From Chlorophyllum brunneum (Eukaryota > Basidiomycota > Agaricomycetes > Agaricales > Agaricaceae), in contig OY756141.1 in NCBI GenBank assembly GCA_963576785.1, positions 3,658,001-3,722,000 of the forward strand: a DNA stretch of 64,000 nucleotides, given 5' to 3'. A model generated the notes under the pieces. It was given only the letters and a program-made list of their open reading frames with translations. It was not told the DNA's origin and did no database searches. Below are positions 25,765 to 36,492 of this stretch, piece after piece. How positions within the stretch are numbered: the stretch's first letter is position 1; the number at the start of each line of letters is the position of its first letter. A program made the translations under genes and the position numbers.

Positions 25765-26457
25765 ATGGCTGCTGCCCCCGTCCACTACATCCGCACCATC
25801 CACACCTCCTTCACCGCCGCACACCCCCACTCCTCCTCCGCCTGGGCCACCCATGCCACTCCCTCGTCTCTAGCACGTGCACACACTCACTCCGCCATCC
25901 TCCTCAACCTCACGAACACCTCCCCCCCGGCTCTTCCAATCACCGGCCGCAAACGCTCTGCATCCATCCGTGTAGCTCCCCCGGGCTACCCCTCACGCAT
26001 GCAGCCCCAGAGAGTCAAATTCGATCCCTTTGCGGAAGACCCGGAGCCCTCGCCTATCCTCTACAACTCTCCCCCCCCCACCCGTACTCGTCCTGCATCC
26101 ATTCCCTATACCATTCAGATTCCTCCTGCTGCTCCTGCTGACATCCAACGACACCATCAACAGCAGCAGCAGTACCGTCGTCAGCAGCAGCAACCCCAAC
26201 AGGTTCATGTTCAGGTCGTCAGACAACCTGTCCAACCACGTGTTGCTACTCCCCCTCCGCCTACCCCTGCACCTGCGCCCGTGCGTAGTGTCCCGGTGAA
26301 TGCTATCAAGGAACGCGAGGCTCGTTCAAAGATCGTCGCTGGTATCCTCCTTAATCGAGTTCATGCTGTCGGCAAACCCATGCGTCGTCGAGCTTCTGAC
26401 ACTCGAAAGCCGTATGTCCCTAGTGGGCTTTCGACTTGTATCAGCATCGAGGCTTGA
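25765..26457 (+). CDS. unknown Pro/Gln-rich protein, 230 residues
   Basis: Single-exon gene, family not recognised. The open frame has strong C-ending codon bias, unlike the surrounding DNA, which is the main evidence that it is real. It has an Ala/His/Thr-rich N-terminus, GRKRSASIRVAPPGY near residue 62 (a basic RxxS-type segment), RVKFDPFAEDPEPSPILY around residues 83-100, and a glutamine-rich tract near residues 130-145 encoded by CAG repeats. A compact conserved-looking basic C-terminus follows, with AIKEREARSKIVAGILLNRV and the ending CISIEA. No signal peptide or membrane segment. Probably a nuclear or cytosolic disordered regulator; that is inference. A pyrimidine-rich presumed 3' UTR follows. 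Confidence 0.7.
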   Translation: MAAAPVHYIRTIHTSFTAAHPHSSSAWATHATPSSLARAHTHSAILLNLTNTSPPALPITGRKRSASIRVAPPGYPSRMQPQRVKFDPFAEDPEPSPILYNSPPPTRTRPASIPYTIQIPPAAPADIQRHHQQQQQYRRQQQQPQQVHVQVVRQPVQPRVATPPPPTPAPAPVRSVPVNAIKEREARSKIVAGILLNRVHAVGKPMRRRASDTRKPYVPSGLSTCISIEA

Positions 26458-29400
26458 GGCCCTCACTTCTACGTCCCCCCCCCCTCCGACGACGACAAAA
26501 CGAAACAACACTCCATTGTTTTAATGATTAATCTTATTCACTCGCATCGCCCCCTCATATCCCCACACCCTACCCTCTCATCTCGTCTCTCATCGGTCTT
26601 CGGTTTTCTTCTCTCTCTCGCAAAGCAATTGTACATCGACCAATCGAACAATCAAACCAATGCAATCAACAACAACCAGCCAATACCTCCAAACGCAATT
26701 CAACTTATTTTCTCTTCCACCCCCTCCTTGAAGTAAAATACGACCCCTCTCGCTTTACCTTACCTTGTGTGTAAAACTCTCTCCCCCTCCCCCGCGTCTT
26801 TGTTGGATACGTTATAGAGTATACTCATTATTTCTTTCTTTTTTTGTGGGTTTTATTAACGTCTTATGGAATCGTTGTTTTTTGTTCTCGTGTAGATCAA
26901 AAACTCTTATTTGTGTGTGTGTAATTTTACAAGTACTATGAGTATCTTTTTTTCATGCGAGAACAAGAAGTGCGAGTATAAGAATATTACAAAAACGTGT
27001 TGCTTTGTGCAATAAGTACGTACGTAGTACTTCTCGTTCTCCGTTCTCCGATTATTCTGATTGGAATTCTGATTTTTGATGTGATGGATTATAGAAATAC
27101 CCCTGTTGTGAGTTGTTTTTATGTAATTGGGCGTTCACCATAACTAGTCAAGTGACTCGTAAAATATGCGGATGCGGAGGTGAATGTTATGTTTATGTAC
27201 TATCCATTCCGAAAAGAGATCGGTGCCACAACGCTCATCTATTCCTTTGCATGCTATGCTCCCGACATGACATGAGGCTATGATACTAACTGGATTCGAG
27301 ATTTCTCTTGTAGCGTTAAGCGCTAAGCACTGCCCTTTTTCCCAGCCCTCACCGATGGTCGATGTGTGTGTTGTGTGTGTCAGTTTTGTTTCCGGGTTTC
27401 GTGGTTCCCGAATTTTTTGATTGAAACGTCGTTTGGGTGTTCTATGTGTAGTCGGGGAGAGAAACGGTTTTTGGATATACCGATTGACTGGTTTTTGTGG
27501 TTCCCCCTCTGTGAAAGAAATCACCCGTTCCTCAACATTATACTCTTCGATTTTCGCGACTTCTAGTTTCCCCCGTCTTAAACGCAGTGGTGACGTCAGC
27601 AAGTTTCAAAAAGAGTATATACACTTTCCTCTCTGTACATCACAGCGTCAACTTACAAATGTCGCTCACACTGCCGGGCAAGTGGTCACACGCATTTGAT
27701 GATGACAGGGAAGCGGGAAGCTGTACTATGGCTATTGACAGTAGGCTCTCCGCTGTCATCAGGGATTCTCGAATGGGTAATTGTACAGACAGGTAACTGT
27801 AAGCTCTAGTTGAATCATCCTGATTTGGTCGTCCTCGCAACATCCGGTAGAACCCAACTCTCATTCCTCCCTGAAAAGCTCCTTCTTTTTTAATCTATCA
27901 CAACGCAACCGCTCCTGTGGCTGAATAGCAATCCATAAACGACCCTGTAAATAAAAAGTGGCTGATACACAACGGAAATCAATTGTTCGAAGCTGATATC
28001 TTTACCGAAACGAACTTTGAATGAATCCCTGCTGTTCAAAAGGTATTGGTTCAGCTTCATCGACCCTTAGTAGCAATTGTGATATTACTTTTGATGAGCT
28101 GTCGTACAAGATCAAAGTCCCCCCACCCCCCCCTTCGATCATTGAATAATCAACAGCTTAGGTGTCGATAGATTATTGGGCAGATGTCAATTTCATCTAT
28201 TTGATTATACTAGTTGCATGGTGATGTTAGAATGTTGATCTATGCATTGTCTTGCAGTCAATGGTGACATGACCATCCGATACTGTCATATGTCAAAGCT
28301 GAACTGGGGATTGATACATATGGGGGGAGGGGGATCTTTGGACGACTGACATTGATATCACCTCAAACTTTGACGCTGTGGGTTCAACAGCCGGGATGTC
28401 ATATTCAACTGAAAAAGCGCTGGGACGAGACGAAGTGAGACGGACGACTTAGTTACGACGTGACCTACTGCCAAGCGGCCAATTTTCGATGTAACCGCGT
28501 CACCATATTCGCGAACACACCAAGCTAAAACACAATTCATGACATCACCATAAAGGGTCCTCGGGTTGGGAGGACCACCGAGGATTTTCAACGATTCAAA
28601 AATCCACGGACCGGATCGATTCTCGAACGCGCATATCGCAAATCGTCCTTCGTATAATAAACGTAGACCCGAAGTCAAGCGAGTGGCGATGATGTTTCTT
28701 GTTAATAACCTCGCGCAGGTAGAGTTCAAGCGTGAAGCTTTTGCGTCATAAAGAACGATGTTCGTCGAATATGGTCGCTTAATTATCCGGAGCAGTTTTT
28801 TTGACTGCTTTCGGTGGTTGTTACCCCGCTCTCACTTTAGGTATGACGTCTCGTTCGTTCCGCTTGTCGTTGGTAAGGATGTCGTCTCGAGATGGTGATA
28901 ACGCGGTGTACAGAAACAGGCAGGTGACATAGACAATCAAGTTCTTATGGACAGTCGAACAACGGAACTTGAAATGTAGACTGAAATACCAGCGCATCGG
29001 CTCTCGTCTTCATTATCACAAGCCTTCCATATTCCCCTCTCGGAAAATGCATCCTCCTTGACAGATTTCCTTTGTCAAAGCTCCGGTTTAGCGAACAGAG
29101 TTCCGAAACGGAGAGATATTAGGGTAGATGTCTAGTTGGTATAGTAACTAGACCCGAACTTGGGAAATAACCGACGTCGAGAGATGTGATGGGCTCTATA
29201 ATTGCGATGAAGACGTTGCACGGGTTTAGCGATTCCGGGGATGTCGATGATGGATGAATTGCGCAGGATGAGGAAAGGGTCCAAGGCCCGGAGTCGGGTT
29301 ACGAAGTTTACCGGCGCTCCGGAGTCTGCGCATGCCGATGGCAGTTTCTGCGCTTTAAGAAGGGTAAGAATCAAACACAACTGAATCTGATGCCCAGAAC

Positions 29401-30047
29401 GGTCCCGACCGCCCTCCTTTCCGTCACGTCGCAATGGTTAATGGGGCAACCCCAGTTTCCAAAATGGACGCGAAACGAGATGGAGGTGAAACGTCCGGCC
29501 GGCTGCATACGTCGTCAAGGTCGTTAGGATACCTGTCGTGATTGTTACTGTCGGCTATGAGCGCACGTAGATAATTGAGGTGTTGATGCCGCACAGTATG
29601 GGGCCGCCTATTGGGTACATCCATGAGGACACTCGTTTATCGTAGCAAAGATGTCCAAAGCCTTGGGCGCGTTCAGGGAAGATGTCGTTGTGCTTTCCGG
29701 AGTATATATATTTGGTCTTGTTATAATCAGAAGACCATCAAGAGCTGCATGCACTGCCAGGCAGCACGCCGCAGAACTTCATTTCAAAACCTTTTGTTAT
29801 TTCTTATATCTCAATACATCCTTCCCTGGACGCAGTTTCTGATATCCGCTTCGTCCTCGTGTTGTTTGATGTACTTTTCATCGATCATCACCACAATAAC
29901 AGAGGTAGGTAGGTTTTGAGCAAGAAAGGTCATGTAGGTCGAACTACGAATGACGAAAATACCACAATGCCATATCCCAATACTGGAGGCCAAGTCAAAC
30001 CAAGGATTGCTACTGATTCAAGAGTAAAAGGCAAGTCCAAAGATGCT
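26458..30047. other. gene-poor region
   Basis: The first roughly 400 nt look like the 3' UTR of the preceding gene (C/T-rich, then T-rich). Beyond that, ORFs on both strands (for example minus 28358-28729 and minus 29132-29434) carry no family motif and no consistent splice pattern. Nothing else supportable was seen. Confidence 0.45.
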
Positions 30048-30438
30048 TCAGTTCGCTGCAAAAGTGGAGGTTTCTCGGTCAAATAGTACCATAGTCAATG
30101 GCACGAATACTCACCACACCTCTGCCTGTCTAGGCGTTCAGCTTCTTTCACATCCTCCGACGAGCATCTGTCCTTCACACATTTCTTGGCCTCTTTCCTA
30201 AACACCTGATTGTCGCAGGAGCACGATTTGTCAAGGCTAGGCAAGTTGGATGAAGTATTAGTCCCGGAGTTCCAAGTGTACAGAGACAAACGTACTAGTT
30301 ACAGTTGGCCTTTTTTCCAGCATATTCGGCACATCCCAGGATGCACTCCATATCAGAACTGGAGGCTGCTGCATTTTCTTTAGCAATAGCAGTTGCTGCA
30401 AGAGCAAGAAGAGCCAGCTGAGCGACGTTGAAGATCAT
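30048..30438 (-). CDS. small secreted CFEM-domain protein (copy 1)
   Basis: CFEM proteins are fungal cell-surface or secreted proteins with eight cysteines; several bind heme and others act as effectors. Exons 30438..30296, 30236..30115 and 30055..30048 encode about 90 residues. The signal peptide is MIFNVAQLALLALAATAIA. The eight cysteines follow in CFEM order: MECILGC, KKANC, DKSCSC, KKC, DRC and DRQRC. The Asp three residues before the CxC pair, in the position of the heme-ligand Asp of Csa2-type CFEM domains, is present. The tail after the last Cys is very short and has no GPI-type hydrophobic end, so it is probably freely secreted. Divergent partner of the CFEM gene at 30729, with 290 nt between the starts. 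Confidence 0.82.
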
Positions 30439-30728
30439 GGCAGGGGGGCGCAAGACTAATCAGGGATGTGGTTGAGAGGATGTTCGGGTTGTTGTGGGAC
30501 GCGAGGATGGCAATTGAGAGGGATCGTTCGACTGCAACGCCTTTCTTAAACAGCCAGGGCCGTCTCGTTTTGTTAACAACGTGTACGTATTCATTTAACG
30601 AACATACTCGATGTCACATTGATAGTGGGCCTCCATGCTAACGCTAGCCCAATGTGGTTAGTAAATTGCGCTTTTGCCACACCTCAAAACGCGTTATTTC
30701 GCATGCCGGAAATCTTTCAACCCCAACC

Positions 30729-31188
30729 ATGAAGAACTTTAACTTCACCCAGCTCGTCCTTCTCGCCCTCGCCGTCACAGCCGCGAGCCAAGGCGCCAGT
30801 CCCTCGGACTCGGATGACCACATGTCATGCATCTTTGGTTGCGCTCAAACTGCAGGGGATAAAGCTGGCTGCTCCTTGTAAGCACACTTCCTTCCGTCTC
30901 TGGGTGGTATATTGCCTTTCGTCTAAATCCTGACATCATATTCCCATGTTCGTTTAGCTTAGAGCAATCATGCCATTGCCAAAACGCAAAATTCCAAGAA
31001 GAGGCGGGGAAATGTGTTACCCAAAAGTGTCCCCAGGGTATTCCCCAAGCTGAAGCCCTTCGGCAGCAAGAATGTGGCGATTGTAAGCGTCTCCTTTAAT
31101 TGCATTTGGAGATCTGGTTGACAAATTTGGTGCTTGAATAGTGAAGCCAGCCGGACCAGCTGCTGCCAGTGGCGGTTATGGTAACTAG
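30729..31188 (+). CDS. small secreted CFEM-domain protein (copy 2)
   Basis: Divergently transcribed paralogue of the preceding CFEM gene. Exons 30729..30877, 30958..31082 and 31142..31188 (all GT-AG, in phase) give about 106 residues. Signal peptide: NFTQLVLLALAVTAASQG. The eight cysteines are MSCIFGC, DKAGC, EQSCHC, GKC, QKC and QQEC. Intron positions match copy 1, proving a local duplication. At the position of the putative heme-ligand Asp this copy has Glu (LEQSCHC). The Gly/Ala-rich tail ends SGGYGN, with no GPI signal. Confidence 0.83.
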
Positions 31189-31880
31189 TGGAATTAGCTA
31201 TACATCTTATCCCGCTCTTTGTTTACCCGTTTCGACTTTACACCCGCGGTAATGTCATGCCCGAGATACCCAATCCGAACTAAGAAACGCCTGCGGAATA
31301 CGCCATGCACGTGAAACCCCAGTCCACGTTGAACGTTGAGATTTAGCCCAAGTTAAATAGGAGTTAGCTCCTGTATGGGCTGCGTTTCAAATGAGTCCCT
31401 AGGCCTTAACCACCATCTCACCAGCGGTCTGATATGTAATTTCGCTCGTTAAGCAGACTACATTTTCAGACAGAACTGAAAGCAATCTCGGGCACAGAGT
31501 ATGTTGAAGTGAATTGTCAAAGGCGCGCCCGGTAGTGACGGTCTCTTCAGTCACCTTAGTCTCTAAAATATTGATGCGGGCACAGTTTATCTTGGGAGAA
31601 GATCTACCATGATTTGACCACTATAAGGGACTCTTTCTAGGACTCGATCCAGGTAGCCTTGCCCATTTTCCTCCGCGACATGAAGGTCGAGCTAGCGGAC
31701 CACCGTTATAGAATACTCAATGAACCTATACCGCGTCATTTATATAACTCTTGCGAGGATCGTTCATGTTCCATGGATGGGAACTCTCCCCCTCAGATAT
31801 TCAGACCGTGATCAGAGTGGAAAGGCCCAGCCATCCATATTCACATTCAAACCTTATTCAATATACTACGGATCAACACG
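31189..31880. other. intergenic; part resembles 3' flank of the RNase genes
   Basis: No gene. From about 31700 the DNA resembles 34020-34170, the 3' flank of the minus-strand RNase-like gene, in the same orientation. It belongs to the duplicated block. Confidence 0.5.
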
Positions 31881-32042
31881 CTAAGTACACGCGACAAACT
31901 CCTTGCTACTCGGAGCGCTGTCATGAGTTACACAACCTGGAAGCGAAAACCATCCAGCTTAACACTGCAATTTGTAGAGAAGAGGTTTAGCCATGCACCA
32001 TAGAAGGCCTTGTCCTGGTGGCAAACGACTCTAGCCGCAACC
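31881..32042 (-). pseudogene. truncated RNase T1-family gene fragment
   Basis: Minus strand, the last exon reads CVTHDSAPSSKEF and ends in CT before a TAG at 31881. It retains the terminal catalytic His motif CVTH. It is preceded by an intron and the end of the previous exon (ARVVCHQDKAFYG). Upstream of that, the sequence jumps directly into DNA matching the 5' flank of the RNase-like gene at 34.8-35.0 kb. The first two and a half exons are therefore deleted, and no signal peptide or Tyr-x-His/Glu motif remains. Clear fragment, not a gene. Confidence 0.8.
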
Positions 32043-32224
32043 GTTGTTATCGCCAACTATCCAAACATGATTAAAGTTAACCGTTGAACTGTGAGCTTAC
32101 AAGGGGAACTGATTGCTAAAGTTCGAAGCAATGAAATGAAGTTATGAGTAATTTACGTCCTTTCCTCCACACGGCTAAACACCACGACAAGTCTTGTCCG
32201 ACAGACATATGAGACTTTGAATCT

Positions 32225-32435
32225 AGCCTAACACTACCCCTTGCTCACCTGTTCACCATCCTCAATCGTTGTTATACTTTTCACAACCAATGCCCAGAAT
32301 TCCTCTCACATCCGTGAGTTTCAACTTCCAGTTCAATCCTCACATCATTAGGCTGATCCATCGTTTCAGCTTGATCAACGGGCCTGTCCCGTCGTCTCGG
32401 GTCAGTTCCCTTTTCTGTCATTTGACTATACAAGT
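32225..32435 (+). pseudogene. DUF6533 gene C-terminal fragment
   Basis: Plus-strand DNA matching the last two exons and intervening intron of the minus-strand DUF6533 gene at 35.4-35.65 kb, with small deletions. There is no upstream part of the gene on this side. It is a remnant within the left arm of the inverted duplication. Confidence 0.7.
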
Positions 32436-33164
32436 ATGCTCTTACTAGTGAACGGGCGTCCTTCTGAACAAGGCTCCTGAAATCCGATCCTTCGAATGGG
32501 CAAATCTGGCCATACCAGATAGCTGATGTCCCAGACTTGACAAGCTGTCTTTCCTTCGAGCTGGACTCACATACATCATCTACATGGGGTACTCGTACTT
32601 TTGGGACTGAGCTCGTAGAACCAGTAGGCCCCAGTGCACCGCATGTTTTTTACTATGGACATAATTTAGGTCGCAAAAATTGTAAACCTTAATTTGTACA
32701 CCAACACAATCTAACCTATTGTGCCGCAGCAAAGGAATGATGACCCTATGAATCCAGCTGGAAGCGCTCTCCGCTCTCCATATAATCGGTTTGGTTCCTT
32801 TCTGCTGCCTCACCCACCCACCCGGACTTTCTTCTGGACCTTTTCGTTAGTCCTGGACGAAAATCCCACATGTGTGTCGAACAGGACTTGTTGTGGCGTT
32901 TAGCCATGTGAAGGAAAAGATGCTAAATATAACCTCAACGCAAACCATTTTAAAGCATTTTCTTACTCGAAGTTCGAACTTTTGCAATTAGTTCCAGGTT
33001 CAAGCTCACAGTTTAACAACTAGTGCATTTCCGAAGACGTCTCATAGCGTCAAGAGCGGAGAATTAGTTATTCTTGGTCTGCTTTGCTTGAGAAAGACGG
33101 TCTCCTCATCTGTATATGAGCAGGTGAGTTTTTTAGAAATTCTCCAGTGCACAACATTTCCTCC

Positions 33165-33710
33165 ATGATGTTTAAACTTCTCGCAATCTTACTCCTCGCT
33201 GCTTCCACTGCTTCTGCAGCTTCGTGCACTTGTGATGGTATGTCGCACGCTCTACATTTCTTACATATCGAGCTCAAATTTTCTTCATCTCAGGTATGGC
33301 ATATGCTGACGCAGATATCACTGGTGCTATAAACAAAGGCGATTCCATCAACCCGGCTCCCACTTCCAAGCTGTGAGGGCCTGCCTAAATCTGATCGTAT
33401 CTTCACTAACTTGAAGTTGTAACAAGGGGTGCTTACCCCCACGTCTTCCAGAACAAGGGCGGACTCCCTTTCCCAGCCTGTGCCACAGGAAACCTCCTTG
33501 AGTATCCCTTGAAATCTGGGACTGTGTGGGCTGCGGCCCCCTCCAATCCGCCCGGTGGGGATAGGGTCATTTACCTCCAGGACAAGACCTTCTGTGGTGC
33601 GTGGCTCGGTCTCTTCTCCAAAATCATATATAGCGTTAAATGTTCCTTGTCTAGGCTGTGTTACTCACGAAGGCGCTCAAACTCCCCAGGACTATGTTGC
33701 ATGTGCTTAG
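33165..33710 (+). CDS. secreted guanyl-type ribonuclease, N1/T1 family, catalytic residues intact
   Basis: Extracellular endoribonuclease of the RNase T1 fold, cleaving RNA after G via a cyclic phosphate. Exons 33165..33237, 33294..33372, 33427..33596 and 33655..33710 give about 125 residues. The signal peptide MFKLLAILLLAASTASA (from a second ATG three bases on) is followed by a short Cys-containing mature start, SCTCDG. The helix region is YADADITGAINKG. Active-site equivalents of T1 Tyr38/His40, Glu58, Arg77 and His92 are seen in AYPHVF, LLEYPLK, GDRVIYL and CVTHEGA. Cysteines remain for two disulfides. The exon-3 acceptor (AAG before GGTGCT) is supported by its use in the paralogue on the other strand. 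Role could be nutritional RNA scavenging, competition or host interaction. Confidence 0.85.
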
Positions 33711-34172
33711 TGTGTTGATTCATAGTATGTTAGAAATGAATGTAGCTAGTGTTGGACCGAATGGGAATATGAATATGAGGGCCTTTCTATCCTGATCATG
33801 GTTTGAATATTCAAGCGGCTCAACATAGGACGTTCGCCCATAGCTGAGGACTTTGGCCAAGGGGCCATACATGTAGCTTGGGGCGTCTGGGTTTGCCTTC
33901 TGTACTATTCAATCCAATAGCGTTACCCAGACCAATGATCATTCTGAAATTTTGAGGCATATTTTATCCAGTAAGAAGACGCCCGTGATTTGTGCAGTGT
34001 TGGTTATCTAAATAACCAAAATCTTGCGAGAATCATATATCATCCATGGATAGAATTGCTCCATTTTGAAAGGTTCAGACAATAATTAGGATGGAGAGGC
34101 CGGGCATCCATTCGTATTCAGTCAATACTAGTTACACTCTTTCGGATCTTCAATATACCACAGATCAACACG

Positions 34173-34715
34173 CTAACACGCGACAAAATTCGTTCCAGTC
34201 AGATCGCCCCCGGCAAAAATACAACCTAGATGCGAGTACATACAGATTAACTCTATGATTCCTGGAGAAAAAGCTCAATCGCGCACAACAGAAGCCCCCG
34301 CCAGGGCGGTAAACGACTCTAGCTGGAACTTTCGGGTCGTTGCGCCGCAACGCAGGGGGTCCAGGTTTCAAGGGATACTCATAAAAAAATCCCCCGGGAC
34401 AGTCTGGGAAGACTATATTACCCGAGTTCTTGAAGATGCGGGGGAGCGAGTTAGCCCTTGTTGCATTGCGAGGCGTTTCAAGTTAGTCAAGGTTATAATT
34501 AGATATGGCAGGCGCTTACGCTTGGGGCGCCGGATTGGTTTGAGTGCCCATATTTATAGCATCAGCGATAGCCTGGTCACCATAAACCACACCTCAGATG
34601 AACAAAATTCGAGCACTGTACGAGGAAAATGTAGAGTGTACAACGCACCACCACAAGTGCACACTGCGGAAGCAGAGGAAACAGCGAGAACTAAGATTGC
34701 GAGAACCTTGAACAT
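34173..34715 (-). CDS. RNase T1-fold secreted protein lacking both catalytic histidines
   Basis: Paralogue of the plus-strand RNase at 33.2 kb in inverted orientation. Exons 34715..34649, 34592..34520, 34456..34287 and 34225..34173 keep phase at all three introns and reach a TAG, about 120 residues. Signal peptide MFKVLAILVLAVSSASA and the CTCGG start are conserved. The active site is not: the Tyr-x-His site is Leu-Pro-Arg (SLPRIF), and the final CVTH is CIFA. Glu (YEYPLK) and Arg (ARVVY) remain. The frame and splice sites are maintained despite heavy amino-acid change. It may be a non-enzymatic secreted protein, or a young pseudogene that happens to stay open. Confidence 0.72.
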
Positions 34716-35419
34716 TATAGAGAGGTCTTGTTGGGTCCTGGAAAGTTTCTGAGAACCTCGCCTGCTTATATGCAGACGAGGGGACCCATTTTCCTCTAGT
34801 ACAGAACGGCTAATGCTGCGTTTTTGACGCTATTTCGTGTTTTTAAAAACACTCTAATCGTTAATCTGTGAACTTTCCAATGGGAACTAATTGCTAAAAT
34901 TCGAACTCGAAGCAGTAAAATGGTTTGCGGTGAAGCTATATTTAGCAACCTTTCCTCCACACGTTTAAATACCACGACAAGCCTTGTCCTATGCATATTG
35001 AAGCTCTTCGTCTAGGACTAACGAAAAGATCCAGAAGAAAGCTTGGGTGGGTGGGTAAGGTAGTAGAAATGAACCAAACCCAATATGTGGGTGAGCGGAG
35101 GGCGTCGATTCACAGTCATGCGTTGGCCATGATTCAACAAGTTAGATTGTATTAATGTACAAGTCGAGGTTTACAAAATTAACGACCTAAGTTATGTCCT
35201 CAACAAAAACACGCGGTTCACTGGGGTCTACTGGTTCTCCTAGCTCAGTTCCAAAAGTCCGAGTACCCCATGTAGATGATGTATGTGAGTCCAATTCGAA
35301 AGAAAGGTAGCTTGTCAAGTCTGGGACGTCAGCTACCTGGTCTTGACCAGGTTTGCGCATCTGGAGGATCAGGTGGCAGCCCTGTTCAAAAGGTCACACG
35401 GGAGCTTGTCAGAGCTTAT

Positions 35420-36492
35420 CTACATAGTCAAATGACTGAAAAGAGAACTGACCAGAGACGAGACAAGAGCAATGATCAAGCTGAAACGATGGGTCAGGAT
35501 GACTGAAGAACTGGGGCTTGGGGCTCACGGATGTGAAGTATGAGGGGCCATGCGAGGGGAGTTCCGGACATTTGTCGTGAAAAGTGTAACGATGATCGAG
35601 GATGCTGAACGGGTGAGCGAGGGATCGTGTTAGGTGCATGGCACACACCTGTGATGAAGGCCCAGGATATTACACCATCGCGCCGTAAATAGGATATTAG
35701 TTTCGTGACCCTTTCAGCTCTGGCGGCTCGTGCTAGTTTCGCGCCTCGATATAGGGTGAGGTAAACGGGTACTGTTTGGATGGTCAACTCAATTAACCTG
35801 TTGGAGTGATCAGTTGATCTACTCGAGAGTCGAAACGAAACTACGCACACCATGATTACCATATCGCCGGGTCGATTTAACAGGGGAATACACCTGTTCG
35901 TGAATGATATATTTGGGAGCACGTAAAACCAGTTTATGCAGCAGAGAACGACCTTCAGTATCAGGAGCACCACCAGAGTGAAGATCACTCTTGAATCGAG
36001 TTCATAGAGCGCGTAGGTCCTAAGCATCAGATTCACGAGCAACAACCCATATGTCCAGCCTGCGGCAACAATGATATAAAAAAACCACAATCGGCAGAAG
36101 TGGGCGGACGTAGAGAACGGTGCACGACTCTCTCTGACATGTATAATTGTGATGTGCGACCTGAGCAATGGTTGAATATCGGTCCATCACCGTGTTTGAA
36201 AACTTAAGTGCTCACGCATGACACAGAAAAGCAGAGTAGCGCGTAGAGAAATATAAGATTTGTGCTGCATTCAATTTGAGCAAGGAACGACTGGAAGGGG
36301 ATGTCGTAAGGTACGTCGCGCCAGCGCCAGGAATTATTCTCACCTCCAGATGATTTCGTACTCAGCGCGCCATGTGTTGATCCAGTCCCAAGTACTAATT
36401 GCTAGTCCAGCGTCTATTGTTCAGGGGTCAGAATGCAAGTAAGAGATAAAGTGCAGACGGAACGAACACGATACCGCTCGGACTGGATCCAT
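35420..36492 (-). CDS. DUF6533 multi-pass membrane protein (copy B)
   Basis: Paralogue of the DUF6533 gene at 18.4-19.5 kb with the same exon plan: 36492..36468, 36413..36344, 36290..36216, 36160..35849, 35797..35649, then two short 3' exons to about 35420. N-terminus MDPVRAVSYAGLAISTWDW, then EYEIIWR and AQILYFSTRYSAFLCH. Helices include FFYIIVAAGWTYGLLLVNLM and VIFTLVVLLILKVVLCC. The conserved segment RGAKLARAARAERVTKLISY is followed by LRRDGVISWAFIT, near-identical to copy A. Function unknown; the family is a basidiomycete speciality. It forms the outer part of the right arm of the inverted duplication. The 3' end is the weakest part of the model. Confidence 0.75.

Larger units (their letters stand above)
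32225..35640. repeat. imperfect inverted duplication, DUF6533-RNase module
   Basis: Left arm (about 32225-33800) corresponds to the reverse complement of the right arm (about 34060-35640). In each arm a DUF6533 3' part is followed by about 400-700 nt of matching non-coding DNA and an RNase T1-family gene. The two RNase genes converge on a centre near 33.75-34.15 kb. One clear match is 32528-32640 against 35207-35320 reversed. Arms are diverged and carry indels, so the duplication is not recent. Confidence 0.75.

Noticed and set aside
34255..34752. 165-residue plus-strand ORF
   Set aside because: It lies entirely antisense to the minus-strand RNase-like gene, whose signal peptide, introns and conserved motifs explain the openness.
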